Of a stretch of 59,231 nucleotides of DNA, positions 19,222 to 27,895 are shown one piece after another (the first letter of the stretch is position 1; the number at the start of each line of letters is the position of its first letter). The notes under the pieces were generated by a model that did not search any database, was not told where the DNA came from, and saw nothing but the letters and a program-made list of their open reading frames with translations. Both the position numbers and the translations under genes were made by a program. This DNA comes from Polaromonas sp. (lineage in GTDB: Bacteria; Pseudomonadota; Gammaproteobacteria; Burkholderiales; Burkholderiaceae_C): positions 1 to 59,231 of the forward strand of contig NZ_JABBPC010000015.1 in assembly GCF_012927485.1 (NCBI RefSeq), given 5' to 3'.

Positions 19222-19761
19222 CTATTTGGCGGCATAGCTTCCGTCATGCATCCAGGCGGCTTGCTTCGGCGCCTTCTTGGTCGTCGCCCATTCGTTCAGC
19301 ATTTCCCATTTCACATCGTCGAGCCTTTTGGCCATTTGGGGCGTGCCGGTGTTGGCAGCCAGTTCCAGCCGGTGTCCGCTGGGGTCATAGAAATAGATCG
19401 ACTTGAAGATCGTGTGGTCGGTGGGGCCAACCACGTTGATGCCATCGGCTTCAAGTTTGGCTTTGGTTTCAAGCAGGGACTCGACGGAATCGACTTCAAA
19501 AGCCAGGTGCTGCGTCCAGACCGGCGTATTGGGATCACGCCCCATCGGCGGCTTGGTCGGCAATTCGAAGAACGCGAGAACGTTGCCGTTGCCAGCATCA
19601 AGAAAGACATGCATGTAAGGATCCGGCTCCTTGGTGGAGGGAACCTCGTCTTCCGCAATTGCCAGAACAAAATCCATGTTCAGGTATTTGCCGTACCACT
19701 CAACGGTTTCTTTCGCGTCCTTGCAGCGGTACGCAACGTGGTGAATTTTCTTGATCTTCAT
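19222..19761 (-). CDS. VOC-superfamily dioxygenase/glyoxalase-like protein
   Basis: A 179-residue protein of the vicinal oxygen chelate fold with two beta-alpha-beta-beta-beta modules. Candidate metal ligands are His7/His8 near the N-terminus (KIHHVAYRC), the His in TQHLAFEVD starting module 2, and the Glu in GHRLELAAN. This matches the His-His-Glu pattern of type I extradiol dioxygenases, though glyoxalases share it. The C-terminal 35 residues (AKRLDDVKWEML...) are family-specific. The ATG at 19761 has GGAG upstream; the frame opens earlier at 19863 without family similarity. First gene of the operon, divergent from lysR. Ring-cleavage activity is inferred from context. Confidence 0.82.
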   Translation of the reverse strand: MKIKKIHHVAYRCKDAKETVEWYGKYLNMDFVLAIAEDEVPSTKEPDPYMHVFLDAGNGNVLAFFELPTKPPMGRDPNTPVWTQHLAFEVDSVESLLETKAKLEADGINVVGPTDHTIFKSIYFYDPSGHRLELAANTGTPQMAKRLDDVKWEMLNEWATTKKAPKQAAWMHDGSYAAK

Positions 19762-19878
19762 GTTTGTCTCCGGTTTATGGGGATGCCTGCTGGCTCTCCG
19801 ATGTCCTACCAAGGCCTGGCCTATTGCGCTTCGCTGGCGGTGGATGGCTCTATTAAGGCGCAAGCCGACTTATCATGC

Positions 19879-19900
19879 AAACCGTATTTACTAATGGTTT
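19879..19900. promoter_or_regulatory. LysR-type operator candidate
   Basis: AAACC-N12-GGTTT is an interrupted palindrome with T and A residues at the spacing expected for a LysR box. It lies 14 bases before the lysR start and about 120 bases upstream of the VOC gene start, where it could mediate autoregulation and activation of the divergent operon. Confidence 0.5.
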
Positions 19901-19914
19901 TATGAGGCTAGCTT

Positions 19915-20853
19915 ATGAACGTCACCCTTCGACAATTGCGTGCCTTTATTGCTGTCGCCCGCAGTGGCAGCTTTACCCTGGCCGCTGAAAGCCTCTTTGT
20001 GACGCAATCGGCTTTGAGCGGGCTGATTAAGGAATTGGAGCAATCCCTGGGTCTGCGGGTGATTGACCGCAGTACGCGGAAGATTCATCTGTCGGATGTG
20101 GGACGTAGCCTGTATCCCCTGGTAGACAAGATCATCCATGATCTGGACGGCGCGCTGGCCGAAGTTGCCAATCTGAAGGCGCTGAAAACGGGTTTGGTCC
20201 GCATCGCGGCACCGCAGTTGATGGCCTCCACCCTGCTCCCGGAAGTCATAGCCGCTTATAGCGTCGACCATCCAGAAATTCCTATAAAGCTGGTTGATTG
20301 CGTGGTGGAAAGCGTGACGTCGAGAGTCTTTTCGGGCGAGGTCGATTTCGGCATCGGCCCCGAACGCGACCCCAATTCGGACATCGACGCGGCGACCTTG
20401 TTCGAACTTCCCTTCATGGCCGTATTCCCGCCCGACCATCCTCTGCAGCAACTGACGGAAATTCGCTGGGCCGACCTGGTGCGCTTTCCCTTCATCGCCT
20501 TGCAAGGGCAGTTCACCGAACGGCTTTCGGTGGACCTTCGCGCTGCGGTGCGCGGGCTGACGCTGGCCCCGACCAACGAGGTCGCGTTCATGTCCACCGC
20601 ACTGAGCATGGTCAATGCCGGCTTGGGGGTCACCGCCTGCATTCCTTACGCCGCGTCCCTGGTGCACCTTTATAAGCTTGAGATGCGCCCCCTGCAGGAG
20701 CCGGAAATCACCCGTCGCTTCTTTGTCTTTACGCGCAACGGGCGCTCGCTGTCTCCCGCCGCCGAGAGCTTCATGAACTTCCTCTTCCGCTACGTCGCCG
20801 AGCACGAAGAACTGTCAGGCCGGCCTGACCCGAACCAAAAACAAGGCCGATGA
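19915..20853 (+). CDS. LysR-family transcriptional regulator
   Basis: A 312-residue activator/repressor with an N-terminal winged helix-turn-helix (TLRQLRAFIAVARSGSFTLAAESLFVTQSALSGLI region, residues 4-40) and a C-terminal two-lobed effector domain (about 90-300). It is transcribed divergently from the VOC-MFS-FAH-GST operon, the usual place for the regulator of an aromatic catabolic operon. The likely inducer is the pathway substrate or an intermediate. Converges on the dienelactone hydrolase gene after 58 bases. Confidence 0.93.
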   Translation: MNVTLRQLRAFIAVARSGSFTLAAESLFVTQSALSGLIKELEQSLGLRVIDRSTRKIHLSDVGRSLYPLVDKIIHDLDGALAEVANLKALKTGLVRIAAPQLMASTLLPEVIAAYSVDHPEIPIKLVDCVVESVTSRVFSGEVDFGIGPERDPNSDIDAATLFELPFMAVFPPDHPLQQLTEIRWADLVRFPFIALQGQFTERLSVDLRAAVRGLTLAPTNEVAFMSTALSMVNAGLGVTACIPYAASLVHLYKLEMRPLQEPEITRRFFVFTRNGRSLSPAAESFMNFLFRYVAEHEELSGRPDPNQKQGR

Positions 20854-20911
20854 AGAACGACCTTAACTACAACGGTTAAACGCCTCTACATCGACCGCGA
20901 AATACCCGCGT

Positions 20912-21601
20912 TCAGGCCAGCTTTGCAGCAAAAAACGCGAGTGAACGCTCCCGCGCTATCTTCGCCACCGACTCGTTGTACGCGCCGCGCTGCTCGCAAT
21001 TGAAACCGTGGTGAGCGGGGTAGACATGCACTTCAACTTCGGGATGCGCATTCACAAAAGCCTGGATGCCTTCCATCGGGATCCAGTGGTCTTGGTCGCC
21101 GAAGTGCGCCATCGTGGGGCACTTCGGCTGACGTGCGATTTCTTCTTTCGCCGTGATGCCGCCGCCGTAATAAGCAATCGCAGCACTCAGACCCTTTAGC
21201 GTGCAGGCTGCGTGCCAGCTCAAGAGACCCCCCCAGCAAAAGCCAACAATGCCCACCTTGCCGCCACTGGCTTGGGCGGCGTAATCAATGGCGGCCTGAA
21301 TGTCCTGCAGCACCCCAAGACCGGGCAAGGCGCTCACGGCCGTTTTCAGCTCAAAGCCAGCGGTCATGTCGGCGTCAGAGTATCCCAAGTCAACGCCGGG
21401 TTTAGCGCGCTCCATCGTGGCCGGCGCGACGGCCAGATACCCTTGCTCGGCAAAGCGATCTGCGACGCTCCGGATGTGCGAGTTGACACCGAAAATCTCC
21501 TGCAGCACGACGACGCCGCCGCGAGGCTTGCCCGCAGGTTTAGCCACGTATGCCGGCACGATGAACCCATCGGCAGCCTTCAGATCGATAAATTGACTCA
21601 T
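20912..21601 (-). CDS. dienelactone hydrolase family protein
   Basis: A 229-residue alpha/beta hydrolase with the Cys nucleophile in G-F-C-W-G-G, the Asp in GDQDHWIP and the catalytic His in AHHGFNC. This is the Cys-Asp-His triad of carboxymethylenebutenolidase, which opens dienelactones in chloroaromatic (modified ortho-cleavage) degradation. Many genomes carry such proteins outside chloroaromatic pathways, so the substrate is open. Followed on the same strand, after a 104-base gap upstream, by the isomerase gene at 21706-22311. Confidence 0.9.
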   Translation of the reverse strand: MSQFIDLKAADGFIVPAYVAKPAGKPRGGVVVLQEIFGVNSHIRSVADRFAEQGYLAVAPATMERAKPGVDLGYSDADMTAGFELKTAVSALPGLGVLQDIQAAIDYAAQASGGKVGIVGFCWGGLLSWHAACTLKGLSAAIAYYGGGITAKEEIARQPKCPTMAHFGDQDHWIPMEGIQAFVNAHPEVEVHVYPAHHGFNCEQRGAYNESVAKIARERSLAFFAAKLA

Positions 21602-21705
21602 GATATTGATAACCCTTTTTTGATGTTGTCGTTAATGTTTTACTGAATGATCGCTAACTCCCGCGACATCGCCAGGCGGCGATGCGGGAAGAACTGCCTC
21701 GTTTA

Positions 21706-22311
21706 TCAACCCGCTTTAAGCTTCCGTTCCACAAAATCAAGCCGGTCCTGCCCCCAGAAAAGCTCACCGTCCACGACGTAACTGGGCGCCCCAAATACGC
21801 CAGCATCGATCGCCTGCTGCGTGTTGCTCTCGTAACGTTCCTGAACCGCCTGGCTGTAGGACTGCTCTAGCCGCTCGGCGCTCAAGCCGCACTCTGCCAG
21901 CAACTCAGCCAGCACACTCTCGCTTGAAATATGACGCTCGCGCACCCATACCGCGCTGAAGATTGCGCCGCCGATTTTCATCGCAGCGTCCGGGCCATCG
22001 CGCAGGTCAACCGCCACAATGAGCCGCGAAGCGTCGTCCCCGGAAACCGGAAAGTACTTTGGCTTGAGGTTCAGTGGCGCGTGAAGGTAGTCGGAATAGC
22101 GCTGCAACTCCACCAGCCGATAGGCTTGGCGTTGCGGTGCCCGCTGGCCCAAAGGCAGTCCGCCCGAAATCGGGAAAACTTTTCCGCCCAGATCAATCGG
22201 CAACACGCGCACGTTGGCGCCGGCAGCCCGCACAATTTGGGCGAAACGCTCGTGTCCCAGATACGTCCAGGGGCTCTGCGGCGTCAAGTAATAGTCCACA
22301 GTCATGCTCAA
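21706..22311 (-). CDS. 2-hydroxychromene-2-carboxylate isomerase / DsbA-like (kappa GST) protein
   Basis: A 201-residue glutathione-dependent isomerase of the DsbA-like fold. The N-terminal active-site Ser in TPQSPWTYLG replaces the DsbA Cys. The C-terminal GVFGAPSYVVDGELFWGQDR is the family signature. In naphthalene degradation the prototype (NahD) interconverts 2-hydroxychromene-2-carboxylate and its open-chain benzalpyruvate. No other naphthalene genes are present. A TTG at 22311 with GGAG 6 bases upstream is the preferred start; an ATG two codons later is possible. Confidence 0.88.
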   Translation of the reverse strand: MSMTVDYYLTPQSPWTYLGHERFAQIVRAAGANVRVLPIDLGGKVFPISGGLPLGQRAPQRQAYRLVELQRYSDYLHAPLNLKPKYFPVSGDDASRLIVAVDLRDGPDAAMKIGGAIFSAVWVRERHISSESVLAELLAECGLSAERLEQSYSQAVQERYESNTQQAIDAGVFGAPSYVVDGELFWGQDRLDFVERKLKAG

Positions 22312-22418
22312 GATAATCTCCGGTCATCTGCGTCCAGTGGTCGGACATTTATTACAGTACATTGATTGGCCTCTATCCCGTTTTTACCCGGGTTTGGTAT
22401 TTTTTGCAGGAGTCAGGT

Positions 22419-23165
22419 TTGTCCAAGCTTGTTTTAATCACCGGCGGATCCCGCGGTATCGGTGCGGCCTGCGCTCTATTGGCGGCACGAAAAGGCTACG
22501 CGGTAGCCGTCAACTACGCGACTAACGCACTGGCGGCGGACGCCGTGGTACGTCAGATTCACCAGGCGGGCGGCCGAGCCATGGCGGTCCAGGCCGACGT
22601 AGCGCGCGAGGAGCAGGTGGTAGCGATGTTTCAGCAGATCGAGGCCCAGCTCGGCCCGTTGTCGGCGTTGGTCAACAACGCCGGCGTGGTGGACCAGACC
22701 ACCCGCGTCGATGCCATCGCCTTGCAACGCCTTCAGCGCATGTTTGAAATCAATGTGTTTGGCTCTTTCCTGTGCGCTCGTGAAGCGGTCAAGCGCATGA
22801 GCACACGCTACGGCGGCGCGGGCGGTGCCATCGTCAATGTCTCCAGCGCGGCGGCGCGGCTGGGCTCGCCGGGCCAGTATGTCGACTATGCGGCCGCCAA
22901 GGGAGCGATTGACACGTTCACCCTCGGTCTGGCCAAAGAAGTGGCGGCCGAAGGAATTCGTGTCAATGCCGTGCGCCCGGGGATCATCGAAACGGAGATC
23001 CATGCGTCGGGCGGCTTGCCCCACCGCGCGCGGGACGTAGCGGCCCAAGTACCTATGCTGCGCGCCGGTAGCGCCGAGGAAGTGGCCGAGTCGATCGTCT
23101 GGCTGCTCAGCGAGCAGGCCAGCTACACCACCGGTGCTCTGCTTGATATCGCGGGGGGACGCTAA
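22419..23165 (+). CDS. SDR-family oxidoreductase, TTG start
   Basis: Classical short-chain dehydrogenase/reductase of 248 residues. It shows the cofactor motif TGGSRGIG (8-15), NNAG (86-89), and the catalytic Ser142/143, Tyr157 and Lys161. No Asp follows beta-strand 2 as in strict NAD enzymes (VNYATN), which leans towards NADPH. The frame opens at 22362, but AGGAG at 22408-22412 lies 6 bases before a TTG at 22419, which gives the proper SDR N-terminus. The stop codon overlaps the marC start by one base. Substrate unknown. Confidence 0.9.
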   Translation: MSKLVLITGGSRGIGAACALLAARKGYAVAVNYATNALAADAVVRQIHQAGGRAMAVQADVAREEQVVAMFQQIEAQLGPLSALVNNAGVVDQTTRVDAIALQRLQRMFEINVFGSFLCAREAVKRMSTRYGGAGGAIVNVSSAAARLGSPGQYVDYAAAKGAIDTFTLGLAKEVAAEGIRVNAVRPGIIETEIHASGGLPHRARDVAAQVPMLRAGSAEEVAESIVWLLSEQASYTTGALLDIAGGR

Positions 23166-23797
23166 TGAACTTCAAACCATTGATCACGCTGTTGGCCATC
23201 GTCAATCCCCTGGCCATCGTGCCGTTTTTTATTCACTACACGCAGGGGTTTTCGAAGACGCAGCGACGACGCACCATCGCCATCGCATCCTTCAGCGCGT
23301 TTGTCGTCATTGCCACCAGCGCGTTGGTCGGATTGCAGATTCTGGAGTTTTTCAATATTTCGCTGGCCAGTTTTCAGGTCGGTGGAGGCCTGCTGCTGCT
23401 GAGCAGCGCCATGAACATGCTTAATGCCCAGCCCGCTGAAGCGAAATCTCCCACGAGCGAGCTGGAAGACGGCGCCGAGAAAGCGGCGATGGGCGCCAGC
23501 ATCGCCGTGGTACCCCTGACCATCCCTTTACTCACCGGCCCGGCCACCATGTCTACCGTGGTGATCTACGCTGAAAAGGCGAAGACTTTTTTCCAGCTTG
23601 GCACACTGGTGGGCTATGGCGTGGTGGTCGGTCTGGCGACGGCACTGTGTTTTTCGTTGGCACAGCCGATTGCCCGCGTGCTCGGTAAAACCGGGATCAA
23701 TGTCATGACCCGTTTAATGGGCCTGATTTTGGCGGCGCTGGCGGTGGAAGTGATGGCGGATGGTCTGGGCAAACTGTTTCCGGTTTTACGGGGCTGA
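23165..23797 (+). CDS. MarC/YhgN-family integral membrane protein
   Basis: A 210-residue membrane protein with about six hydrophobic helices. Family features are AIVNPLAIVPFF near the N-terminus and IAVVPLTIPLLTGPATMSTVV in the middle. MarC was once thought to confer multiple antibiotic resistance, but that role was not supported; the function remains unknown. Translationally coupled to the SDR gene (TAATG). Confidence 0.9.
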   Translation: MNFKPLITLLAIVNPLAIVPFFIHYTQGFSKTQRRRTIAIASFSAFVVIATSALVGLQILEFFNISLASFQVGGGLLLLSSAMNMLNAQPAEAKSPTSELEDGAEKAAMGASIAVVPLTIPLLTGPATMSTVVIYAEKAKTFFQLGTLVGYGVVVGLATALCFSLAQPIARVLGKTGINVMTRLMGLILAALAVEVMADGLGKLFPVLRG

Positions 23798-23840
23798 GCC
23801 CTTCCTTGCGAACGGCCCAGCGATCCTGAAGAAAAAGCCG

Positions 23841-24548
23841 CTAGCTCCCCGGGGTCTGTTGCAGCCACTGGTCCAGCTCTTCAATGGCCGCATCGGTTGC
23901 CGCCGTCAGCGCTCGTACGCCGCCAGACGCGTCGGCGCTGGGCGCAGGCCGCTGCACCACCACATTGCGTTGCCCCACCAGCTTTTCACCGCCGGGGGTA
24001 ATTTCGAGCAAGGTGGCGCGCAGGCGAATCAGACCCACGCTGGCTTCGGGTGTGGTGAAAAACTGGCTGAACTCTTCCAATTCCAACCTCAGAAGAAGCG
24101 GTAGCGCATCGCCCTGGCTGCGATTGAGCGCTACGCCCTCGCGCGCATTGAAGACGGCCCGGCGCTGGTTCAATTGCTCACGCAAACGTTGGCGTACCAA
24201 TTGGGCCGGCGGCATACTCCAACGGGCCTGCGCATAGGGGCGCAGCTGTTGGGCATCCGCATAGCCGAGGCGGTACAGCACCGACATGTTGTCCAGCGCG
24301 CCCCCGGAGGTGCTGATCGTGTCTATCGCGATCGGCGGCAAGGTCTGCCGCGAAGCGGGCGCGGCAGATAACGCGCCTGGTCCAAAGTCGTACAGCGTGC
24401 CCCGTGTCGGCTTGTCGGGCAGCGCACAGCCGCCAAGCAATCCGACCGCAGCCATTAACAAGATACTGGTGCTTGCGCGCCAGCTGCGGGGGCAAGTAGC
24501 TACCGACTTCATAGCGCGTTGCGGCAATTCAGAAGAATGCGGGATCAT
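23841..24548 (-). CDS. ABC-type transport auxiliary lipoprotein (PqiC/YmbA-like)
   Basis: A 235-residue outer-membrane or periplasmic lipoprotein of the ABC transporter auxiliary family that accompanies MCE systems. The hydrophobic segment ends in a lipobox LLGGC (Cys41). The following region has the family pattern YDFG and DNMSVLYR, then the AQARWSMPPAQLVRQRL segment. The ATG at 24548 overlaps the MCE gene stop (ATGA) and has GGAG 7 bases upstream, which decides this start over a second Met 12 codons in. Last gene of the lipid-transport operon. Confidence 0.88.
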   Translation of the reverse strand: MIPHSSELPQRAMKSVATCPRSWRASTSILLMAAVGLLGGCALPDKPTRGTLYDFGPGALSAAPASRQTLPPIAIDTISTSGGALDNMSVLYRLGYADAQQLRPYAQARWSMPPAQLVRQRLREQLNQRRAVFNAREGVALNRSQGDALPLLLRLELEEFSQFFTTPEASVGLIRLRATLLEITPGGEKLVGQRNVVVQRPAPSADASGGVRALTAATDAAIEELDQWLQQTPGS

Positions 24549-25477
24549 TTTTGTGCTCCGGTTGCAGAAAAACCAGGCTCGCCCGGGCCAGGCACCGGCG
24601 GGCCGTTGCCAAAAATCAGCGATTGCGGGTTGTCGTCCACGGCGTTCACGGTGCGCCGCAGCTGTCGCATCGCACGGGCTGTCTCATCCGCCACTTCCCC
24701 CAGCTTCGGCAGCGTGGCCGCACTGAAGGTTTCCACGCCAGCAGCCAGCGCCGTACCGCCCTGGGAAAGCTTGTCAAGGGGGCCGCCTTTTTCATTGAGG
24801 CGCTGCGCCGTCGTCCGTACCTCGTCGGATGCAGCTTTCAGCGACTGGCCAGCTTCGAGGGTACCTCGCGACAGCGCGGGCAATGTGGCCACCGTGGGCT
24901 CCAGGCCTTTAGCCACGCGGTTAAGGCTGCCCGCGGCTTCCCCTAGTTGCGTGACAGCGGCGCTGACGGCCTGCTGGTTCTCGTCGGAAAGCAGTTTGTT
25001 CAGGCGCGTGCTGGCCTGTTCCACCTGGTTAAAAATTACCTCGCCCTGTTTTATCAATTTGTCGAGACCGCCCGGCTTAAGCGGTATGCGCGGTGGATCT
25101 TCGTCGTGCGGTATTAACCGTTCTGCCGACCCGCCATTGTCATCGAGCTGAATAAAACCCAGCCCGGTAATCCCTTGAGAAGCCACCGTGGCAAACGTGG
25201 ATTTCGTCACGGGCGCGTCGCGGTCGATGGAGACGCGAACCAGCACATTGCCTTTGATTTTGGCGTCGAAGCCGATGAACTCGACTTTACCGACCGGCAC
25301 GCCTCGAAAGCGCACTGCGGCTTGCGGCTGCAATCCCGAGATGGTTTCACCGGTACTCATTTCATACAGGTCCCGCTGGGTGTTGTCGCGCGTGAGCCAG
25401 ATGGCCAGCAGGGCCAGCAGGGCGGTGACCACCAGCACAAACGCGCCTGCAATCAGAGCGTGGGCTTTGTTTTCCAT
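24545..25477 (-). CDS. MCE (MlaD-like) family protein
   Basis: A 310-residue periplasmic substrate-binding component with an N-terminal membrane anchor (about residues 7-28), a single MCE domain (about 38-115, QAAVRFRGVPVGKVEFIGFD) and a long helical tail (about 150-290) like those that form tubes or needles between membranes. Together with the neighbouring permease and ATPase it should move phospholipids or other lipids between inner and outer membrane. The ATG at 25477 has AAGG upstream; the frame opens 28 codons earlier without similarity. Confidence 0.92.
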   Translation of the reverse strand: MENKAHALIAGAFVLVVTALLALLAIWLTRDNTQRDLYEMSTGETISGLQPQAAVRFRGVPVGKVEFIGFDAKIKGNVLVRVSIDRDAPVTKSTFATVASQGITGLGFIQLDDNGGSAERLIPHDEDPPRIPLKPGGLDKLIKQGEVIFNQVEQASTRLNKLLSDENQQAVSAAVTQLGEAAGSLNRVAKGLEPTVATLPALSRGTLEAGQSLKAASDEVRTTAQRLNEKGGPLDKLSQGGTALAAGVETFSAATLPKLGEVADETARAMRQLRRTVNAVDDNPQSLIFGNGPPVPGPGEPGFSATGAQK

Positions 25478-25585
25478 CTTGAAAACCTTTCTTTTATGCT
25501 GAATCAGCGCGTTCGCTGACCAGCGATGCAACGCACGTTGGAAGGTCGCGTGGCGCGACAAAGGGCAGGCAAGTGACCGCGACGC

Positions 25586-26386
25586 TCATGGATTAACCTC
25601 CACCCGCTCAAGGGGCTCGCGCAGCAACGCCATCGCGCGTTGACCTCTTTCCCCGAGGAAAAATTCCTTGATGAAGGGGTGCGCAAACGCCACAACTTTC
25701 TGTGGTGCATCGTTGACGATGACCTTCTGGTCAGCCAGCACCGCAATACGGGTGCTGAGTTCAAACACGGTGTCCAGGTCATGCGTCACCATCACCACTG
25801 TGAGCTGCATATCACGATGAAGCGAGCGCAGCAGCCTACAAAAACTGTCGGCGCCCTCTGGATCGAGCCCGGCTGTAGGCTCGTCGAGCAGCAACAACGG
25901 CGGGTCCATGATCAGGGCGCGCGCCAACGAGGCCCGCTTGACCATGCCGCCCGACAGGTCACTGGGCATCCGATCCGCCACCTCCGGATCCAAGCCCACC
26001 ATTTGCAGCTTGACCATAGCCGCCTCGCGGATCAGTGAGGCCGGCAAGGTCTTGATCTCCCGCAATGGAAAGGCAATATTTTCCAGTACCGTAAAGGCTG
26101 AAAACAAGGCGCCTTGCTGAAACAGCATGCCGACGCGCCGTGCAGCACCGCGCTTGCCGAGCTCGGCCGCTGGTTTTCCCAGCACGCTGATCTCGCCCCG
26201 AGTGGGCGTTTCAAGCCCCAGTATCTGGCGCAGCAGCACCGTCTTGCCGGTTCCCGACCCGCCCACCAACGACATGATCTCGCCGCGTTCCACGGTCAAG
26301 TCCAGGTCTTTGTGGACGACGGATTCCTTGTCGCCGTTTTGAAAAACGGTCCAGAGCTTGCGGATTTCAACGATGGGATCAGGCAT
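25586..26386 (-). CDS. MlaF-like ABC transporter ATP-binding protein
   Basis: A 266-residue ATPase. Walker A is GGSGTGKT, the Q-loop FQQGALF, the signature LSGGMVKR, Walker B LLLLDEPTAGLDP and the switch His is in VTHD. SGGM(V/Q)KR in place of SGGQQQR is typical of MlaF-type lipid transporters. I take the ATG at 26386 (MPDPIVEIRKL); upstream in-frame residues are unlike the family. Lies 61 bases after the permease and 108 bases before the MCE gene. Confidence 0.93.
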   Translation of the reverse strand: MPDPIVEIRKLWTVFQNGDKESVVHKDLDLTVERGEIMSLVGGSGTGKTVLLRQILGLETPTRGEISVLGKPAAELGKRGAARRVGMLFQQGALFSAFTVLENIAFPLREIKTLPASLIREAAMVKLQMVGLDPEVADRMPSDLSGGMVKRASLARALIMDPPLLLLDEPTAGLDPEGADSFCRLLRSLHRDMQLTVVMVTHDLDTVFELSTRIAVLADQKVIVNDAPQKVVAFAHPFIKEFFLGERGQRAMALLREPLERVEVNP

Positions 26387-26447
26387 TTTTAAAACGTCCA
26401 CGCGCGGGTAATCCAATGACGCGCAGCAACAAAACACAGCGCCTTTT

Positions 26448-27575
26448 TCATATGCCGATGTTCTTGAACAGCACTGCAAACAGGGCATCCACCAAAATCA
26501 CGATGGTGATGGACGTGACCACGGAGGCCGTCGTACCCTGCCCCAGGCTCTCGGTGTTGGGTTTGACGCGCAAGCCGTAGTGGCATCCCACCAGCGCAAT
26601 CAGAATGCCGAAGACGATGGACTTGGCAGTCGCGAGCGTCAGGTTGGCCACATCCACCGCCGAGGGCAGTGACTGAATAAAAAACGAGGGCGTCACGCCC
26701 ATTGAGATGTTGGCGGCCAGCATGCCTCCCAGCAAGGCCGCCAGTGTGGTCCAGACGCTGATCAGCGGCATCACCACGGCAAGCGCCAGTGCACGCGGCA
26801 TGACCAGTCGAAAACCGCGTGCAATGCCCATGACCCGCATGGCATCGAGCTCTTCGGTGACCCGCATCACGCCAATCTGCGCGGTGATCGCCGAGCCGCT
26901 TCTGCCGGCGATCAGGATCGCAGCCAGCACCGGGCCCAACTCCCGGATCAACGAAATTCCGAGAATATTGACGATAAAGGTATCGGCACCAAACTTGCGC
27001 AGTTGCTGCGAAATCAGGTAAGCCAGCACGACACCGATCAGAAAGCCGACCAGCGCGGTGATCGGCAACGCCGTGGCGCCGATATGGTAAAGGTGTCCAG
27101 AGAGATCGCGCCAGGGGCCCTCCTGTGGGCGTCGGATGAGCCGGACGATGTCGAGCAGCAACTGACCGATCAGCCTCAGCAGGCCTTTGGCGTGGTCGGC
27201 TAAACCCAGCATCCGGTCACCCAGCGCAATCAGCGGCTGTGTCCATTCAGGCCTGCGCGCTTTCGGCAGCTGACCTGTGAATTTGGCGACCGTTTCCAGA
27301 ACGGCACGCTGTCTCGGGTCGATCTGTAACCGTACCGGCCATTGACGACCCCAGTGATCCCACAGAACTTGTGCGCCGAGGTAGTCGAGTTTCTGGATCT
27401 GGCCCAAGTCCCACTGATTTGAAGACGCGTTGTTAGGTTGGTGTTCAAGTTGCGCCGTGAGCTCGCTCCATACCGCTTTGCCCGAAATATCGGCAGCCGT
27501 CCACTCTCCCCGCACAACCAACACTTGGCCGTCGGGCGTGTCGTGCTGTTCAATCCGGGGCGTGGATTCTTCCAT
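26448..27575 (-). CDS. MlaE-family permease with N-terminal STAS-like domain
   Basis: A 375-residue membrane component of the lipid ABC transporter. About 110 N-terminal residues form a soluble STAS-like domain (WDLGQIQKLDYLGAQVLWDHW), which in classical Mla systems is the separate protein MlaB. The rest is the MlaE permease: ALVGFLIGVVLAY, ISLIRELGPVLAAILIAGRSGSAITAQIG and EELDAMRVMG. The ATG at 27575 is used; an in-frame TTG lies three codons upstream. First gene of the operon permease-ATPase-MCE-lipoprotein. Confidence 0.92.
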   Translation of the reverse strand: MEESTPRIEQHDTPDGQVLVVRGEWTAADISGKAVWSELTAQLEHQPNNASSNQWDLGQIQKLDYLGAQVLWDHWGRQWPVRLQIDPRQRAVLETVAKFTGQLPKARRPEWTQPLIALGDRMLGLADHAKGLLRLIGQLLLDIVRLIRRPQEGPWRDLSGHLYHIGATALPITALVGFLIGVVLAYLISQQLRKFGADTFIVNILGISLIRELGPVLAAILIAGRSGSAITAQIGVMRVTEELDAMRVMGIARGFRLVMPRALALAVVMPLISVWTTLAALLGGMLAANISMGVTPSFFIQSLPSAVDVANLTLATAKSIVFGILIALVGCHYGLRVKPNTESLGQGTTASVVTSITIVILVDALFAVLFKNIGI

Positions 27576-27895
27576 GGGCGTCAATGCGTCAGAGCGCCTG
27601 TCGAGCGGGTTGAGGTGTGCATGGTGGCAACTTTAAAACTGCCATGGTAACTGCTGAGAACATCGCCCGTAGACCGGCTGCAAGCGCTTGGTCGATCTGC
27701 CCCTCGATGCCACTCCTCCGTCGCTCCTGATCGGGGGGCGGCAACGCCCTGCCCAGGCTCATGAGGCAGGTGCTGCGACAAGCGGGTAATCCCCGCCGCG
27801 CGGGCCAGCAGGTTTTGTCACAATCTGTAGACTGACAAGGTCGGTAGTCGGCTACTTTGGCAGGATGCAGCAACCACCTCGAGACGAGAAATTTC
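27576..27895. other. divergent intergenic region between Mla-like operon and GMC oxidoreductase
   Basis: About 320 bases with no supportable gene. It must hold the promoters of both divergent units. The one clear structure is the interrupted palindrome at 27815-27838. Confidence 0.5.
27815..27838. promoter_or_regulatory. operator-like palindrome TTGTCA-N12-TGACAA
   Basis: Perfect 6-bp arms 12 bases apart, 58 bases upstream of the GMC oxidoreductase ATG. The layout suits a dimeric repressor, but no matching regulator gene is adjacent. Confidence 0.35.
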
